Of a stretch of DNA of 64,000 bases, positions 26,301-34,688 are shown in pieces. Under the pieces are notes generated by a model. It saw nothing but the letters and a program-made list of their open reading frames with translations, made no database searches and was not told the DNA's origin. This stretch comes from a virus. The stretch's first letter is position 1, and each line of letters starts with the position of its first letter. A program made the translations under genes and the position numbers. The stretch lies in IMG/VR virus record IMGVR_UViG_3300046804_001132, positions 1-64,000 of that record; one strand, given 5' to 3'.

Positions 26301-28212
26301 CCCAAGCGGAGCGGTAACAATCTATGGAGATAACTCCATTACATCCTCAGATCCTTCAAAGGATGTTTCAATTCTTGGTGGTTCTGGAGGATTAGGATTC
26401 AATATAAATAAGGATACTAATAATGGATACTTCTTTGAGATTGTAGCCTTGACAACAGATAACGTATCTCTTTACAATACTAATAACAATGTTTCATCAT
26501 ATACCATTCAAAAATATCCAGAAGGGGCAATCGTTACAATCGTCAATGACTTGGTAACAATTACCACAACCACACAGCACGATTTTAATGTTGGAGATCT
26601 AGTTACAGTTTCTGGATTGATTGATTATAACGATACTGCAAATACTGACTTCAAGGCAAACGGAGAATTTACCGTAACTGCTATTGGAGAAGACAGAAAG
26701 ACTTTACAATATCAAATTAGTCCAGCAACAGGCATTAATACCCAATGTAGAAATGGCGGAACAATATCAAAGGATCTTACACAGGATTCATCTTTCTCAA
26801 ATATATTCTTCTACAAGGTTATGGCAGGACCAAATCAATCTGAGATTATTAAAAAATCTCTCACATCAAATGTTGCAACATTGACAGCATCAAGGCCACA
26901 TTCGTTTGTGGTTGGAGATCAGGTCATTATTACTGGAGTTGATTCAACATTTAATGGAACGTTTGCCATTACAGCGGTATCAGAAGATGCAACAACATTC
27001 TCATATAACAAGACTGCTTCAAATGTAACAGAGGCAGATGTTTCTCCAATCGGTCTTGCAAAGGGTGTAGAAAGTATAGCAATTCCTCAGGTACTATGGA
27101 GTGGGCTATCTTCTATCAATGTTGATGATGGAAAGTTTACTGGTCAAACAAAGTTGACAACATCAGATCTTTTGACGGTATATGATTTATCTGTTGAATA
27201 CATTAATATAGGTTCCAAGAGAAGATTCTATTTATACATAAATGGAAAGCAGATAGCGACTGTTGATGATGATGAGCCACTAAATGAGTACAAGAACATG
27301 GCCCTATTTGTTCGTGGAAGTTCACGATGTATGTTTGAGAATATCTATGCTCTTACCAATAATTATTCACAAAATACATCAACATCATTACAACTTCCAG
27401 TATCAAAGGCATTTGTTGATTCAGATATAAGCACAAGCGATGCGCTTTATAAATATGCTATTAATGGATTTATTCAGAATACATTCTTGTCTACCGTTGG
27501 GTCAGAAGGACCACCAGAACATAAAATATACTATGAAGAATTTGGAACCATTATGAGAGAGTGTGCTCATTTCAACATAAGATATGATCGCGCCTACCCA
27601 GCACTCTACGCAAAACTAGCACCAGTTGTAAACAGATCAAGAGGATATTCTGTTTCTGGATTCCAGTCGGGGGCATATGGAGCAGACTTCCTTATCTTTA
27701 ATTGCATAGATAAAAACATTCAACTTGATGATACTTCTGGGAACTATCTAAAGATTCTTGGTATTGCATTTACTCAAAGCACAACATATTCTTTAACTGT
27801 AGATGATTACTTCAAGAAGGTTGGAAATCTTGCAGATCCTCCACTACAAGGAGATACCTTGTTGTACAATCCATTAATCAACAAGCAGATATATGATGAG
27901 ATAAAAAACAGCAGGTTGAAGTATGGTCTAAATGAGTTTAGCCTTGAAAGTCCCTATGTGCAAACAACATCGGCGGCAGAAGAAATGATGGGATGGATTA
28001 TTAACAAGGTCATGAATCCAAGGAAAACAATTGGAATAAATACCTTTGCTACATCTAATATTCAGTTAGGCGATATTGTTACAATTGATTACAAGAACAA
28101 TGAAGGCTTGGATGTTATTTCTGATACAGCAACAAGATATGTTGTATACAATATTGACTACAAGAAAGAAAGTCCAAATCTAACTACAACATTGTATCTG
28201 GCGGAGGTATAA
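23311..28212 (+). CDS. Large minor tail / tail hub protein
   Basis: 1633 residues from the ATG that overlaps the previous TAA; an upstream start at 23278 would lie in the preceding gene. N-terminal half has beta domains with SFSITKTLSDLGNNSIPVGN and a Gly/Tyr-rich region, as in tail-hub proteins. Two copies of a small beta module share the pattern H(D/S)F.VGD.V..(S/T)G.......G.F.(V/I)TA(I/V) (nt 26540-26710 and 26850-27010). A jelly-roll-like segment follows (nt 27100-27360). Role: central tail-tip hub that organises receptor-binding proteins, inferred from size and order. Confidence 0.7.
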   Translation: MFQSDELKNHLATSHTIENEHAVYVEWNLNQPENIERLGNYRLRNIDRSVYSTYLNVPSSYDPVDSGGYYTGATDSDIVVDNGYADDNTPDFLVSPKKKMNLLYSLEDCIKQYRPRSGINKMLYLGTAGASYGYNQYIDDLTRYVARRPRYYVSSKYDQFKYWTSYRTESFDNTNYEYGISKSAANGTYSIDDAVPFVVYKEKIPTNKIVIKMQTNVGEQNLGPFRFGNEMVDDPLYGDANKTVPRKWRIEALYDSQWVTIRSFEENETRKDGTAIIKADGYVEISYGLNIPDEYADTFTFAEVITSASLLPDAAPVGYAYLVRENVGEIGTMYVYTGSEWASFIPDYDWDISEEDITRNSKILKTPVNPEYFISEGETVYREFQFIRGIRLVVETMNVPNATFDLIEVSPRLVYDISDKVLSFSITKTLSDLGNNSIPVGNLIASVGDISIYDNDFSLNSNNVFDEETMTGSILAKYSDITSKFNFYDIIKNIGSYDYYIPIKTMYSQGFPQVSDTTGTISMSLRDFYFFLEYAKAPQMLLTDVSLSYAITVLLDNIGFSNYTFKRVEGESELIIPFFFVGPDQNVAEVLQQLAVSSQSGMFFDEYNNFVVMSKNYILPTSDQRSTDLVLYGNDQDGNLPNIINLSSKDKKVYNGGNINYTTRYIQRSIGSTVQAPYVNTDYQTYIYKPSLLWEVAAQDKTTSQNEIVSQQTGYSLAAAPLNSDLTSDVPYVINNTIKNNVIDLGENVLWMTNFAGYLYANGEIIRYDAVEYSVQGVGNVWISNNHEYQDYFGNLEFNGKMYPTGNVRIYAEPQYEYNGDILQMANGEIKSHGRGQFGTQITSHSAGLTNDNYWTNDEYVRGCIQNTKDYMFNGKSKTVYPSNMTATTAGKTKYIDPTLYFDADAQAKNTTRNGIIKNFMTNKDLTEKNANYLKTTVAGSVQSSALIMNGPTLDLRVRPADFVSYVYKELPEQFKHFGTRMRVIGKVESGTNKTQTPSGAVTIYGDNSITSSDPSKDVSILGGSGGLGFNINKDTNNGYFFEIVALTTDNVSLYNTNNNVSSYTIQKYPEGAIVTIVNDLVTITTTTQHDFNVGDLVTVSGLIDYNDTANTDFKANGEFTVTAIGEDRKTLQYQISPATGINTQCRNGGTISKDLTQDSSFSNIFFYKVMAGPNQSEIIKKSLTSNVATLTASRPHSFVVGDQVIITGVDSTFNGTFAITAVSEDATTFSYNKTASNVTEADVSPIGLAKGVESIAIPQVLWSGLSSINVDDGKFTGQTKLTTSDLLTVYDLSVEYINIGSKRRFYLYINGKQIATVDDDEPLNEYKNMALFVRGSSRCMFENIYALTNNYSQNTSTSLQLPVSKAFVDSDISTSDALYKYAINGFIQNTFLSTVGSEGPPEHKIYYEEFGTIMRECAHFNIRYDRAYPALYAKLAPVVNRSRGYSVSGFQSGAYGADFLIFNCIDKNIQLDDTSGNYLKILGIAFTQSTTYSLTVDDYFKKVGNLADPPLQGDTLLYNPLINKQIYDEIKNSRLKYGLNEFSLESPYVQTTSAAEEMMGWIINKVMNPRKTIGINTFATSNIQLGDIVTIDYKNNEGLDVISDTATRYVVYNIDYKKESPNLTTTLYLAEV

Positions 28213-28213
28213 C

Positions 28214-28858
28214 GTGGCAGACTATACTTTTAGTAATTATAATGATGTTCAGGCTGCATTAAATAGAGAATATGAGGCTTGGCGTAATGGTCAAGTTCCA
28301 ATTAATAATGCTGGTCTTGCTCAGACAGCAGAAGGAACTGCTGCTAGAAACTGGTGGAACGGTCAAACATCACAATCAACACCAGCAACTTATAGTCCAC
28401 CCCCTCCTCCACCCCCTCCAGCCCCAATTCTTCCACAGTTTAGATCTATTGCGTCAAATTTTGCCATTAAGCAGGCACCAATTGATACAGTTGTTTTTGA
28501 TGATGCAAGTGTTCCAGTAGGTCTTCTTGAGGATCTCATGTATGAAGATATTGGTGGAATAAAACTAGCAAATATGTCAAGATCAGATTTGATAGATGGT
28601 CAAGAAGTATCATATTCTCCAATTAAAAATCTATCTTCACTAAGAAGAAGGTTTAATCCAAATAATATTATTTCTACTGCAACTTCAGCAGGTAATAATT
28701 TTTCTAGATTCTCCATAGATTTGATAAATAGGGGCATGAATATCCCATATATTGATGCTGATGGAAACCTTGTCATTGAGATTGACGACGTTTATCCAAA
28801 TGAGGTTATTGAGGTAGAAGTGGCTTCCAGTGGTACAATTAATACGGTGAACATTTAA
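28214..28858 (+). CDS. Tail protein with polyproline linker
   Basis: 214 residues from a GTG one base after the upstream stop. An N-terminal helical segment (NYNDVQAALNREYEAWRNGQ) leads into a run of eight prolines (nt about 28399-28422), then a beta-rich C-terminal half. The proline hinge probably joins an anchoring helix to a surface domain. Ends with a TAATG overlap. No family recognised. Confidence 0.65.
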   Translation: MADYTFSNYNDVQAALNREYEAWRNGQVPINNAGLAQTAEGTAARNWWNGQTSQSTPATYSPPPPPPPPAPILPQFRSIASNFAIKQAPIDTVVFDDASVPVGLLEDLMYEDIGGIKLANMSRSDLIDGQEVSYSPIKNLSSLRRRFNPNNIISTATSAGNNFSRFSIDLINRGMNIPYIDADGNLVIEIDDVYPNEVIEVEVASSGTINTVNI

Positions 28859-29952
28859 TGATTACAGATAATGGCAAAGATGTTATATCAAAATATCTTC
28901 TTGGACAAGTTTCTGCCTATGCAACACACATAGCCATTGGATGCGGAGCAGAGCCGCTAGATACTGGTGACCCCACTCCAGCGGGATTAAATGAAAAGGG
29001 TGTTCTTGATTTTGAAATGGCTAGGGTTCCCATTGTCTCTAAGGGATTTGTTGATGACAATGGTACAACTAAAATTTCTTTGAGTGCTGAACTACCAGCA
29101 GAAAATAGATATGAAATAACTGAAGTAGGATTATGGTCTGCACCAAGCAACAGCCTTGCTGTTAATTCTGATAGTCACCTTCTTTTTGACTTTACAAGTT
29201 CTTGGCAAAGTCATGGAACATCAATAACTCAGCCACCACTAGTAACAAATCTAGGTTCTGCTGGAGATATCACAACAACAGAAACAATTTTCTATGCTCC
29301 TTCTGATGATATAAATCTTCATGGAGTTCAAAGAAGATTGAGAAAAGAGGGTCCAAGATTTCTTAATCAGAATCTTTTTGTCAGAGGCGACACATCTACA
29401 ATCTCTGGTGCTACTGGTTCTTGGGCGGCAGATAGTGGATCAACTCACGTTCACTTAAATAGCGTTAACTTTAATATTGGAAACAACAGCCCATCAGATA
29501 CTATTACCCTTGCGTTTAGCCTAATAGACAAGGATTACCTAGGAAGCGGAGATCCTGACTATGTAAAGATTTTGGTTGAGTTTTATAGAAATGAAATATC
29601 AACATCAAATGGCTATGCCAAGAAAGAAATCTACATAAACGGATCAGAATTTACAGGTAACAGGTATAAGTCTGTTACTTTCCCAATATCTGACTTAATT
29701 ACATCAAATGATTTTAGTGCTTCAGATATCAGGGTTTGTAGAATCTTTACTTCTGTGATAAAGTCTAGTCTTCCATCAGAGGATCATTATGTTGCTTTTG
29801 ATGGAATGAGAATTGACAACATAACAACAGACAATCCAGTTTATAAATTAACTGGTTATTCAATCGTTAAATCTAGCAATGCTTATCCTATTGTCAAGAA
29901 TAAGAATTCAAATAACTATATTGAATTTAGATTTAATCTTGGGATAGCATAA
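28858..29952 (+). CDS. Tail/baseplate structural protein
   Basis: 364 residues. The N-terminal region (ISKYLLGQVSAYATHIAIGCG and NRYEITEVGLWSAPSNS) resembles tail-fibre-associated proteins in which a helix-strand domain reports Gly-rich loops; the C-terminal part has a jelly-roll-like pattern (VKILVEFYRNE, YIEFRFNLGIA). Overlaps both neighbours by one base, so it is in the same translational chain. Confidence 0.6.
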   Translation: MITDNGKDVISKYLLGQVSAYATHIAIGCGAEPLDTGDPTPAGLNEKGVLDFEMARVPIVSKGFVDDNGTTKISLSAELPAENRYEITEVGLWSAPSNSLAVNSDSHLLFDFTSSWQSHGTSITQPPLVTNLGSAGDITTTETIFYAPSDDINLHGVQRRLRKEGPRFLNQNLFVRGDTSTISGATGSWAADSGSTHVHLNSVNFNIGNNSPSDTITLAFSLIDKDYLGSGDPDYVKILVEFYRNEISTSNGYAKKEIYINGSEFTGNRYKSVTFPISDLITSNDFSASDIRVCRIFTSVIKSSLPSEDHYVAFDGMRIDNITTDNPVYKLTGYSIVKSSNAYPIVKNKNSNNYIEFRFNLGIA

Positions 29953-30380
29953 TGGCTAAGATAATAATCAAGAAGGAAAATCTTCCAGCAATAAACTCTG
30001 AAACAGAATCATATTCTGTTCGATATAGACTAACAACAGAAGATAGAAATAGATTTTCATACTGGTCACCAATATATGATGTTCCAGTCGATGTTAATTA
30101 TAGTTTAGTTTCTGGTTCAGTCACTCATTCTGGAACTCTAGTAACTACCGTGTGGGATAGCGTTGCTAATGTAACCTCATACGATGTTTGGGTGGCGTGG
30201 GCAACTTCTACAGTGCCAACCAATTTTACCTATTATGGGACACTTTCTCAGAATATGGCAAATATCTTCAATCCATCATCATATAATAGGTTTTCTGTAA
30301 AGGTTTATGTAGCAAGTCAAGATAAGACTCAGCAGTACCCCAACTTCTTGATATATCAGAATTCTGATGTTCATATCTAA
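29952..30380 (+). CDS. Fibronectin-like small tail protein
   Basis: 142 residues. The pattern SYSVRYRLTTEDRNRFSYWS, then VTSYDVWVAW and FSVKVYVAS, is that of a fibronectin type III-like beta-sandwich. Such domains are common on phage tails and aid weak surface adhesion. Coupled to the upstream gene by TAATG. Confidence 0.55.
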   Translation: MAKIIIKKENLPAINSETESYSVRYRLTTEDRNRFSYWSPIYDVPVDVNYSLVSGSVTHSGTLVTTVWDSVANVTSYDVWVAWATSTVPTNFTYYGTLSQNMANIFNPSSYNRFSVKVYVASQDKTQQYPNFLIYQNSDVHI

Positions 30381-30381
30381 A

Positions 30382-30390
30382 TGGTATACT
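30382..30390 (+). promoter_or_regulatory. Extended -10 promoter
   Basis: TGGTATACT just behind the upstream stop, then AGGAG (30397-30401) and ATG at 30408. The short leader carries only the ribosome site. Confidence 0.6.
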
Positions 30391-30407
30391 TGTAATAGGA
30401 GAAAATA

Positions 30408-30854
30408 ATGGCAAAAATACCCTTACCAGATCGCGGTCAGCCACTAGACGTAACCTATATTTATCAGGTTGCGAATGCTGTAAATGACATTGCAAATCAG
30501 GTTTCTTCTGCAACATATAACTATACTTCTGTTTATACCAGAGATGGTGGAAAACAAGATACAAAAACAAGTGAAACAAGAATCATTGGCGGGTATATTG
30601 ATATTACAAATAATGAAACTATTTCAACTGTAGGAACTACAAAAGAAAAGACATTCAACTTCCCCACAGACTTTAAGTACCCACCTATCGTTACAGCAAC
30701 TGTGACAAACTTTTTGGGTACAGATGTTGGAAACGATGTTGCAGTTGTTATAAAAGAAGTAACAACTTCTGCTGTAACCGTTATTGTTAAGTTTAATAGA
30801 ACTGGACAATTGACAACATCCGTAAATTTCATTGCAATCGGCATTCCCAATTAG
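30408..30854 (+). CDS. Small virion protein with carbohydrate-binding-like fold
   Basis: 148 residues. A helical start (YIYQVANAVNDIANQVSSAT) is followed by a beta-domain with KTFNFPTDFKYPPIVTATVT and TVIVKFNRTGQLTT, the layout of small H-type lectin or tail-tip domains found after trimerising helices. It is the last gene of the tail block. Function is inferred from pattern and place. Confidence 0.55.
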   Translation: MAKIPLPDRGQPLDVTYIYQVANAVNDIANQVSSATYNYTSVYTRDGGKQDTKTSETRIIGGYIDITNNETISTVGTTKEKTFNFPTDFKYPPIVTATVTNFLGTDVGNDVAVVIKEVTTSAVTVIVKFNRTGQLTTSVNFIAIGIPN

Positions 30855-30856
30855 TC

Positions 30857-30865
30857 TGATATAAT
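30857..30865 (+). promoter_or_regulatory. Extended -10, leaderless-type promoter
   Basis: TGATATAAT, then eight bases, then the ATG at 30874, with no Shine-Dalgarno in the gap. It marks the change from virion genes to replication genes. Confidence 0.65.
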
Positions 30866-30873
30866 TTAACGCT

Positions 30874-31068
30874 ATGTTATTCTGTAAGCGTTGTGGCGGC
30901 AGAATGTTTGTTGATCGCGCATACAACGCAATAAATCATATTGAAATATTTTGCGTGTGCTGTGGGCACCGCAAGTTTTACCATAACTTTGGACAAAATG
31001 ACAAGGATGCTCAATGGCTGCTTATGATGGAGAAGAAGAAGGCGCTCGCGTCAATATCACCCCTATAA
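30874..31068 (+). CDS. Zinc-ribbon protein
   Basis: 64 residues with two CxxC knuckles, CKRC (C4/C7) and CVCC, about 25 residues apart, forming a likely one-zinc ribbon, followed by a basic tail. The role is unknown; small zinc ribbons in phages often bind nucleic acid or polymerase. The 3' end overlaps the next gene by 55 bases in another frame. Confidence 0.65.
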   Translation: MLFCKRCGGRMFVDRAYNAINHIEIFCVCCGHRKFYHNFGQNDKDAQWLLMMEKKKALASISPL

Positions 31069-31556
31069 GAAGGCCAAGAAGGAAGACTTGGTTTCTTAAT
31101 GGCGATCTAGTAAGAATTACCCATACATCTCGTGCCGCTGGTATTGTTACACTATACAACTGCACACAGGATAAAAAAATGACAACAACGGTGGTAGAAT
31201 TTAGGAAGAAGAGAAAGCGTGCTTTCACGGTAACGGAAACTGCTCAACTTCTAAATTACCATAGAAAGAGTATGCCAAGATTAGTAAAATCTGGACTAAT
31301 CCCGCCACCAGTAGGAGAACTACCTGGAGGACAGGTAGCATTCCACTATCTGTCTTATTATTCAGAAGATACAATAATGGAAGCCAGAAAACTTATGGCG
31401 CAAACACATCATGGCAAGGCAAGAAAAGACGGCCTAATAACAAATAACAAAGTTCCTACCGAACAAGAGTTGCGTTATGCAATGGGAGATGCTATGATGG
31501 TGTACATAAAAAATGAACAGGGACAATTCATTCCTGTTTTCTCAGAAACACTCTAA
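31014..31556 (+). CDS. DNA-binding protein with MerR/excisionase-like helix-turn-helix
   Basis: 180 residues. The basic N-terminal half has an SH3-like strand pattern; the segment AFTVTETAQLLNYHRKSMPR-LVKSGLIPPP fits a winged helix-turn-helix of the MerR/Xis type (TxxEtAxxL...r.ix.GLIP). It stands at the head of the replication block, so a regulator of early or middle transcription is plausible. AAGGA precedes the ATG. Confidence 0.65.
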   Translation: MAAYDGEEEGARVNITPIRRPRRKTWFLNGDLVRITHTSRAAGIVTLYNCTQDKKMTTTVVEFRKKRKRAFTVTETAQLLNYHRKSMPRLVKSGLIPPPVGELPGGQVAFHYLSYYSEDTIMEARKLMAQTHHGKARKDGLITNNKVPTEQELRYAMGDAMMVYIKNEQGQFIPVFSETL

Positions 31557-31570
31557 CAGAAAGGATCGCT

Positions 31571-31768
31571 ATGGAGCCAACTAAGGTTTCGTGGTCGCTT
31601 GGGTATACCCTAAACACAGGAAACTTCCAGTCGCTCAGACTGGATTGTCAGGTAAGTGATTATGTGCGAGATGATGAGACTACTAAGCAGGCATCAGATC
31701 GCGTTTATCAATTTGTAGAGACTCAACTTATTGAAAAGTTGAACGAGGCCAAGGAGGAACTGGCATGA
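31571..31768 (+). CDS. Small protein of unknown function
   Basis: 65 residues, starting after GAAAGGA. The pattern is short strands then a helix (SDRVYQFVETQLIEKLNEAK). Similar small proteins of the form xxxLNxGNFxSLRLDC precede replication genes in other phages, from memory. Overlaps the next ATG by four bases. Confidence 0.6.
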   Translation: MEPTKVSWSLGYTLNTGNFQSLRLDCQVSDYVRDDETTKQASDRVYQFVETQLIEKLNEAKEELA

Positions 31769-31956
31769 GTAAGAAGAGATATGTAGCATACGCAGAAGAG
31801 CCTCTGGTTCTCTGCTCCTATGGAAATACCCCAGCAGAGGCATTTAAGGAAATGTCTAAGATGCTGAAGGAAGTAGATGCAAAGTGGTTCTCAGGGGCAA
31901 CGGTAAATGTCCTTGAGGATGACAAGGATAATTTTGCCGTAACAGTTTATATCTAA
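31765..31956 (+). CDS. Small alpha/beta protein of unknown function
   Basis: 63 residues with the order strand-helix-strand (YVAYAEEPLVLCSYGNTPAE, then a helix and VNVLEDDKDNFAVTVYI). Coupled to the gene before by ATGA. No motif. Confidence 0.6.
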   Translation: MSKKRYVAYAEEPLVLCSYGNTPAEAFKEMSKMLKEVDAKWFSGATVNVLEDDKDNFAVTVYI

Positions 31957-31964
31957 GGAGCAAA

Positions 31965-32285
31965 GTGGTAGATCGCAAGGATAGGTTTGTTTTGCTAAGC
32001 CTATTTGAAAAGCATTGTAGGCTCAATGGCATGGAAAAGCCCAATCTTAATAAGAACAAGGAACAGTGGGCAGCAGATGCATTGCTTGAGTCATTTAGTC
32101 TTGACCAACTTGACAGTGCTATGAAATACTACTTCATGGTTAATTCCAAGCCAACATGGTCTTGGTATTCCAACAATGTAGACAAGATAATTAATGCTGC
32201 TGAAGCCTATCGTCAAGATCAGGAACTGAGAGCAGAGATGAGGATAAGGGCAAAGGAGTGGCTAAGTGAGCAACGTAGAGGCTAA
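31965..32285 (+). CDS. Possible helicase loader or replication accessory
   Basis: 106 residues from a GTG with AAGGAG upstream. Entirely helical and rich in charged residues, with a WAADALLES...LDQLDSAMKYYF core. It overlaps the start of the DnaB-type helicase by 20 bases, the place where helicase loaders are often encoded. The role is inferred from synteny only. Confidence 0.5.
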   Translation: MVDRKDRFVLLSLFEKHCRLNGMEKPNLNKNKEQWAADALLESFSLDQLDSAMKYYFMVNSKPTWSWYSNNVDKIINAAEAYRQDQELRAEMRIRAKEWLSEQRRG

Positions 32286-33480
32286 GACAATTTCAGCGGT
32301 ACTAAATGACAAGCAGGTGCATGTGCTTCTGCAAGCAAATGTAGACACTCTTTTGCGTACTCATAATGATATCTGGGATTTTGTTCGTTCATACTATGAG
32401 CAGAATCAAACTGTTCCACCAGTCAATATCATTAAGAATGAGTTTTCTGATTTTGAGTATTTCTCTGATACTGGTGCAACAAAGCATCACCTTGAGCAGT
32501 TGAGGCAGGAATATCTTGAAGACAACATCAGGCTTATGCTCAGATCTGCTGCCTCAGATCTTCAGAGCGGTAGAAGCATTGATGCTCTCAATAATCTCAT
32601 TACTGAAACCGCAAACATTAAAAGGGTAACATCGACAGTACGAGATCTTGATGTTACCAATGTCGATGACGCTATTGCACATTTTGAGAGCATCAAGAAG
32701 ATGCAGGAGGATGGAATTCATGGAATCTATACAGGACTCGCAGGATTTGACAACTATCTCCCAGCAGGCATCACGCCTGGGCAATTGGGAGTTCTTCTGG
32801 CTTATCCTGCTATCGGCAAGTCTTGGATGGCTCTTTATCTCGCTGTTCAGGCTTGGAAGAATGGAAAGTCGCCACTCATCGTATCCTTGGAAATGACTGA
32901 GGCAGAGGTACGAAATCGTATCTTTGCTATCATTGGTCAGGGTATGTGGAGTCATCGTAAACTCTCCAAGGGTGAAGTAGAAATAGATATGTTTAAGAAG
33001 TGGATGCACAAGACATTTGATGGCAAGCCATCTCTTAATATTATTTCTAATGACGGTCTTGGCGAGGTATCTCCAAGCGTTCTACGAGGAAAGATTGATC
33101 AGTACAATCCAGACATTGTATTTATTGATTATCTAAACCTTATGACTTCAAATACAAAGACAGATAACGAAGTAGTAAAGATGAAGAATCTTTCTCGTGA
33201 ACTAAAACTGCTTGCTATTTCTGAGAACATCCCACTGGTTGCTATTTCATCTGCCACACCAGACGATGTTACAGATATGAATAGTGTTCCAACACTAGGA
33301 CAAACATCTTGGTCACGACAGATTGCATATGATGCTGACTGGCTACTTGCTCTTGGTCGTGCTCCTAACAGTGACGTTCTTGAGGCGGTATTTAGAAAGA
33401 ATCGTAATGGCTTCCTAGGCGAGTTTATGGTTCAGGTGGACTTTGATAGCGGAAGATTTATTTATAAAGATTTCGAATAA
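32266..33480 (+). CDS. Replicative DnaB-like helicase
   Basis: 404 residues from a GTG. N-terminal helical domain (1-130), then a RecA-like core beginning TGLAGFDNYLPAGITPGQLG. Walker A is unusual: AYPAIGKS (179-186) where most family members have a glycine-rich loop. Walker B is FIDYLNLM with H/S-type motifs after it. It would unwind DNA at the fork with the primase and polymerase encoded downstream. Confidence 0.85.
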   Translation: MSNVEAKTISAVLNDKQVHVLLQANVDTLLRTHNDIWDFVRSYYEQNQTVPPVNIIKNEFSDFEYFSDTGATKHHLEQLRQEYLEDNIRLMLRSAASDLQSGRSIDALNNLITETANIKRVTSTVRDLDVTNVDDAIAHFESIKKMQEDGIHGIYTGLAGFDNYLPAGITPGQLGVLLAYPAIGKSWMALYLAVQAWKNGKSPLIVSLEMTEAEVRNRIFAIIGQGMWSHRKLSKGEVEIDMFKKWMHKTFDGKPSLNIISNDGLGEVSPSVLRGKIDQYNPDIVFIDYLNLMTSNTKTDNEVVKMKNLSRELKLLAISENIPLVAISSATPDDVTDMNSVPTLGQTSWSRQIAYDADWLLALGRAPNSDVLEAVFRKNRNGFLGEFMVQVDFDSGRFIYKDFE

Positions 33481-33482
33481 CT

Positions 33483-33491
33483 TGATATAAT
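33483..33491 (+). promoter_or_regulatory. Extended -10, leaderless-type promoter
   Basis: TGATATAAT followed by exactly six bases and the ATG at 33498. The helicase stop lies just upstream. No -35 at the right distance. Confidence 0.7.
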
Positions 33492-33497
33492 TAGGGC

Positions 33498-33815
33498 ATG
33501 GCTTTCATGCATAAAAGAATAAAAAGATTTCATCTTGAGGGAATGATCTATGATGATTCTGCTATACCAAGATTGCGTGAAAACTATATCAATTTATTGA
33601 ACACATCAATGAGACTTGAGGGGTACGTTCCCCGCCTAGATATTGACCCAGATTTCTCAATAGAATACAATGGAACATCTTACAACTTTATACTTAGCGT
33701 TTACGGATCATTTATTGGAAAAAGGAATGCCTCATGCATAGAAGGACTAGACAAGAACAGGGCGATATATACGCCCCAGAGCAAGTCAGAAGAGTCATCA
33801 CAGGCGCAGGTTTAA
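33498..33815 (+). CDS. Small protein preceding primase
   Basis: 105 residues. Contains a helical start and an alpha/beta middle (RLDIDPDFSIEYNGTSYNFI). The C-terminal 27 codons overlap the primase gene in another frame, so the two are probably expressed together. No known domain; a primase or polymerase partner is possible. Confidence 0.55.
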   Translation: MAFMHKRIKRFHLEGMIYDDSAIPRLRENYINLLNTSMRLEGYVPRLDIDPDFSIEYNGTSYNFILSVYGSFIGKRNASCIEGLDKNRAIYTPQSKSEESSQAQV

Positions 33816-34678
33816 ATATACCTACTGAGTTTGAAGATGGCTATCTGATTTTTTGCCCCTATCACAACAATTACAGAACTCCTTCTGGAGTCATATCAAA
33901 GACCAGAGGAATCTTTAACTGTTTTTCTTGTCATGAGACTAGATCCCTAGTAGACCTAGTAATGTACCTTACTAAAAAGAATTACTTTCAAGCAATTAGA
34001 TTCATTGACTCTATGGAAATTGAGTCAGATGTAGTGTCTATGATAGACAGTATGCTGAAGGTAGATCCAGTATTTGAACCCTATGATGAGTTGATGATTA
34101 AGAGGCTGCATTCTCAGGCTGTAAACTCTCCTAGGGCCATGCGTTACTATGAAGGGCGCAGAATATCAGAAGAATCTGTAAACAAGTTTTCTTTGGGGTA
34201 CAGCGAGAATCAGGATATGGTTATTATTCCTATGATGGACCCTGCTGGAACTATGTTCGTTGGATTTGTTGCAAGAAGTGTTGAGGGCAAGGATTTCAAG
34301 AATACTCCTAAACTTCCCAAATCCAAGATACTTTTTAATCTTCATCGTGCTAAGAAATATGACACGGTGTATGTTGTTGAGTCATCTTTTGATGCAATTA
34401 GGCTAGATCAAAACGGTGTGGCAGCAGTTGCTACGCTTGGCGCAAGTGTTTCAAATGCACAGTGTGATCTGCTATTAAAGTATTTTAATAACATTATCGT
34501 TGTTGGAGACAATGACGATGCTGGGAAAAATATGCAACAAAAGATACTTGACAAAGTTGGGAAGCGTGCTACACTTATTTCCATACCGTCACGGTTCAAG
34601 GATATTGGCGACATGACAGACAATGATATCCATGAACTAACTACTCGGATTGACGACCCACTACTAGCGATGTATTAA
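33734..34678 (+). CDS. DnaG-type primase
   Basis: 314 residues. A CHC2-type zinc finger is formed by C41, H44, C63 and C66 (CPYH...CFSC). After a helical linker comes a TOPRIM core: VVESSFDAIRL carries the catalytic glutamate and VVGDNDDAGK the DxD pair. The protein is much shorter than bacterial DnaG and lacks the C-terminal helicase-binding domain. It lies directly after the helicase and before the ssDNA-binding gene. Confidence 0.88.
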   Translation: MHRRTRQEQGDIYAPEQVRRVITGAGLNIPTEFEDGYLIFCPYHNNYRTPSGVISKTRGIFNCFSCHETRSLVDLVMYLTKKNYFQAIRFIDSMEIESDVVSMIDSMLKVDPVFEPYDELMIKRLHSQAVNSPRAMRYYEGRRISEESVNKFSLGYSENQDMVIIPMMDPAGTMFVGFVARSVEGKDFKNTPKLPKSKILFNLHRAKKYDTVYVVESSFDAIRLDQNGVAAVATLGASVSNAQCDLLLKYFNNIIVVGDNDDAGKNMQQKILDKVGKRATLISIPSRFKDIGDMTDNDIHELTTRIDDPLLAMY

Positions 34679-34688
34679 GGAGAGTATT

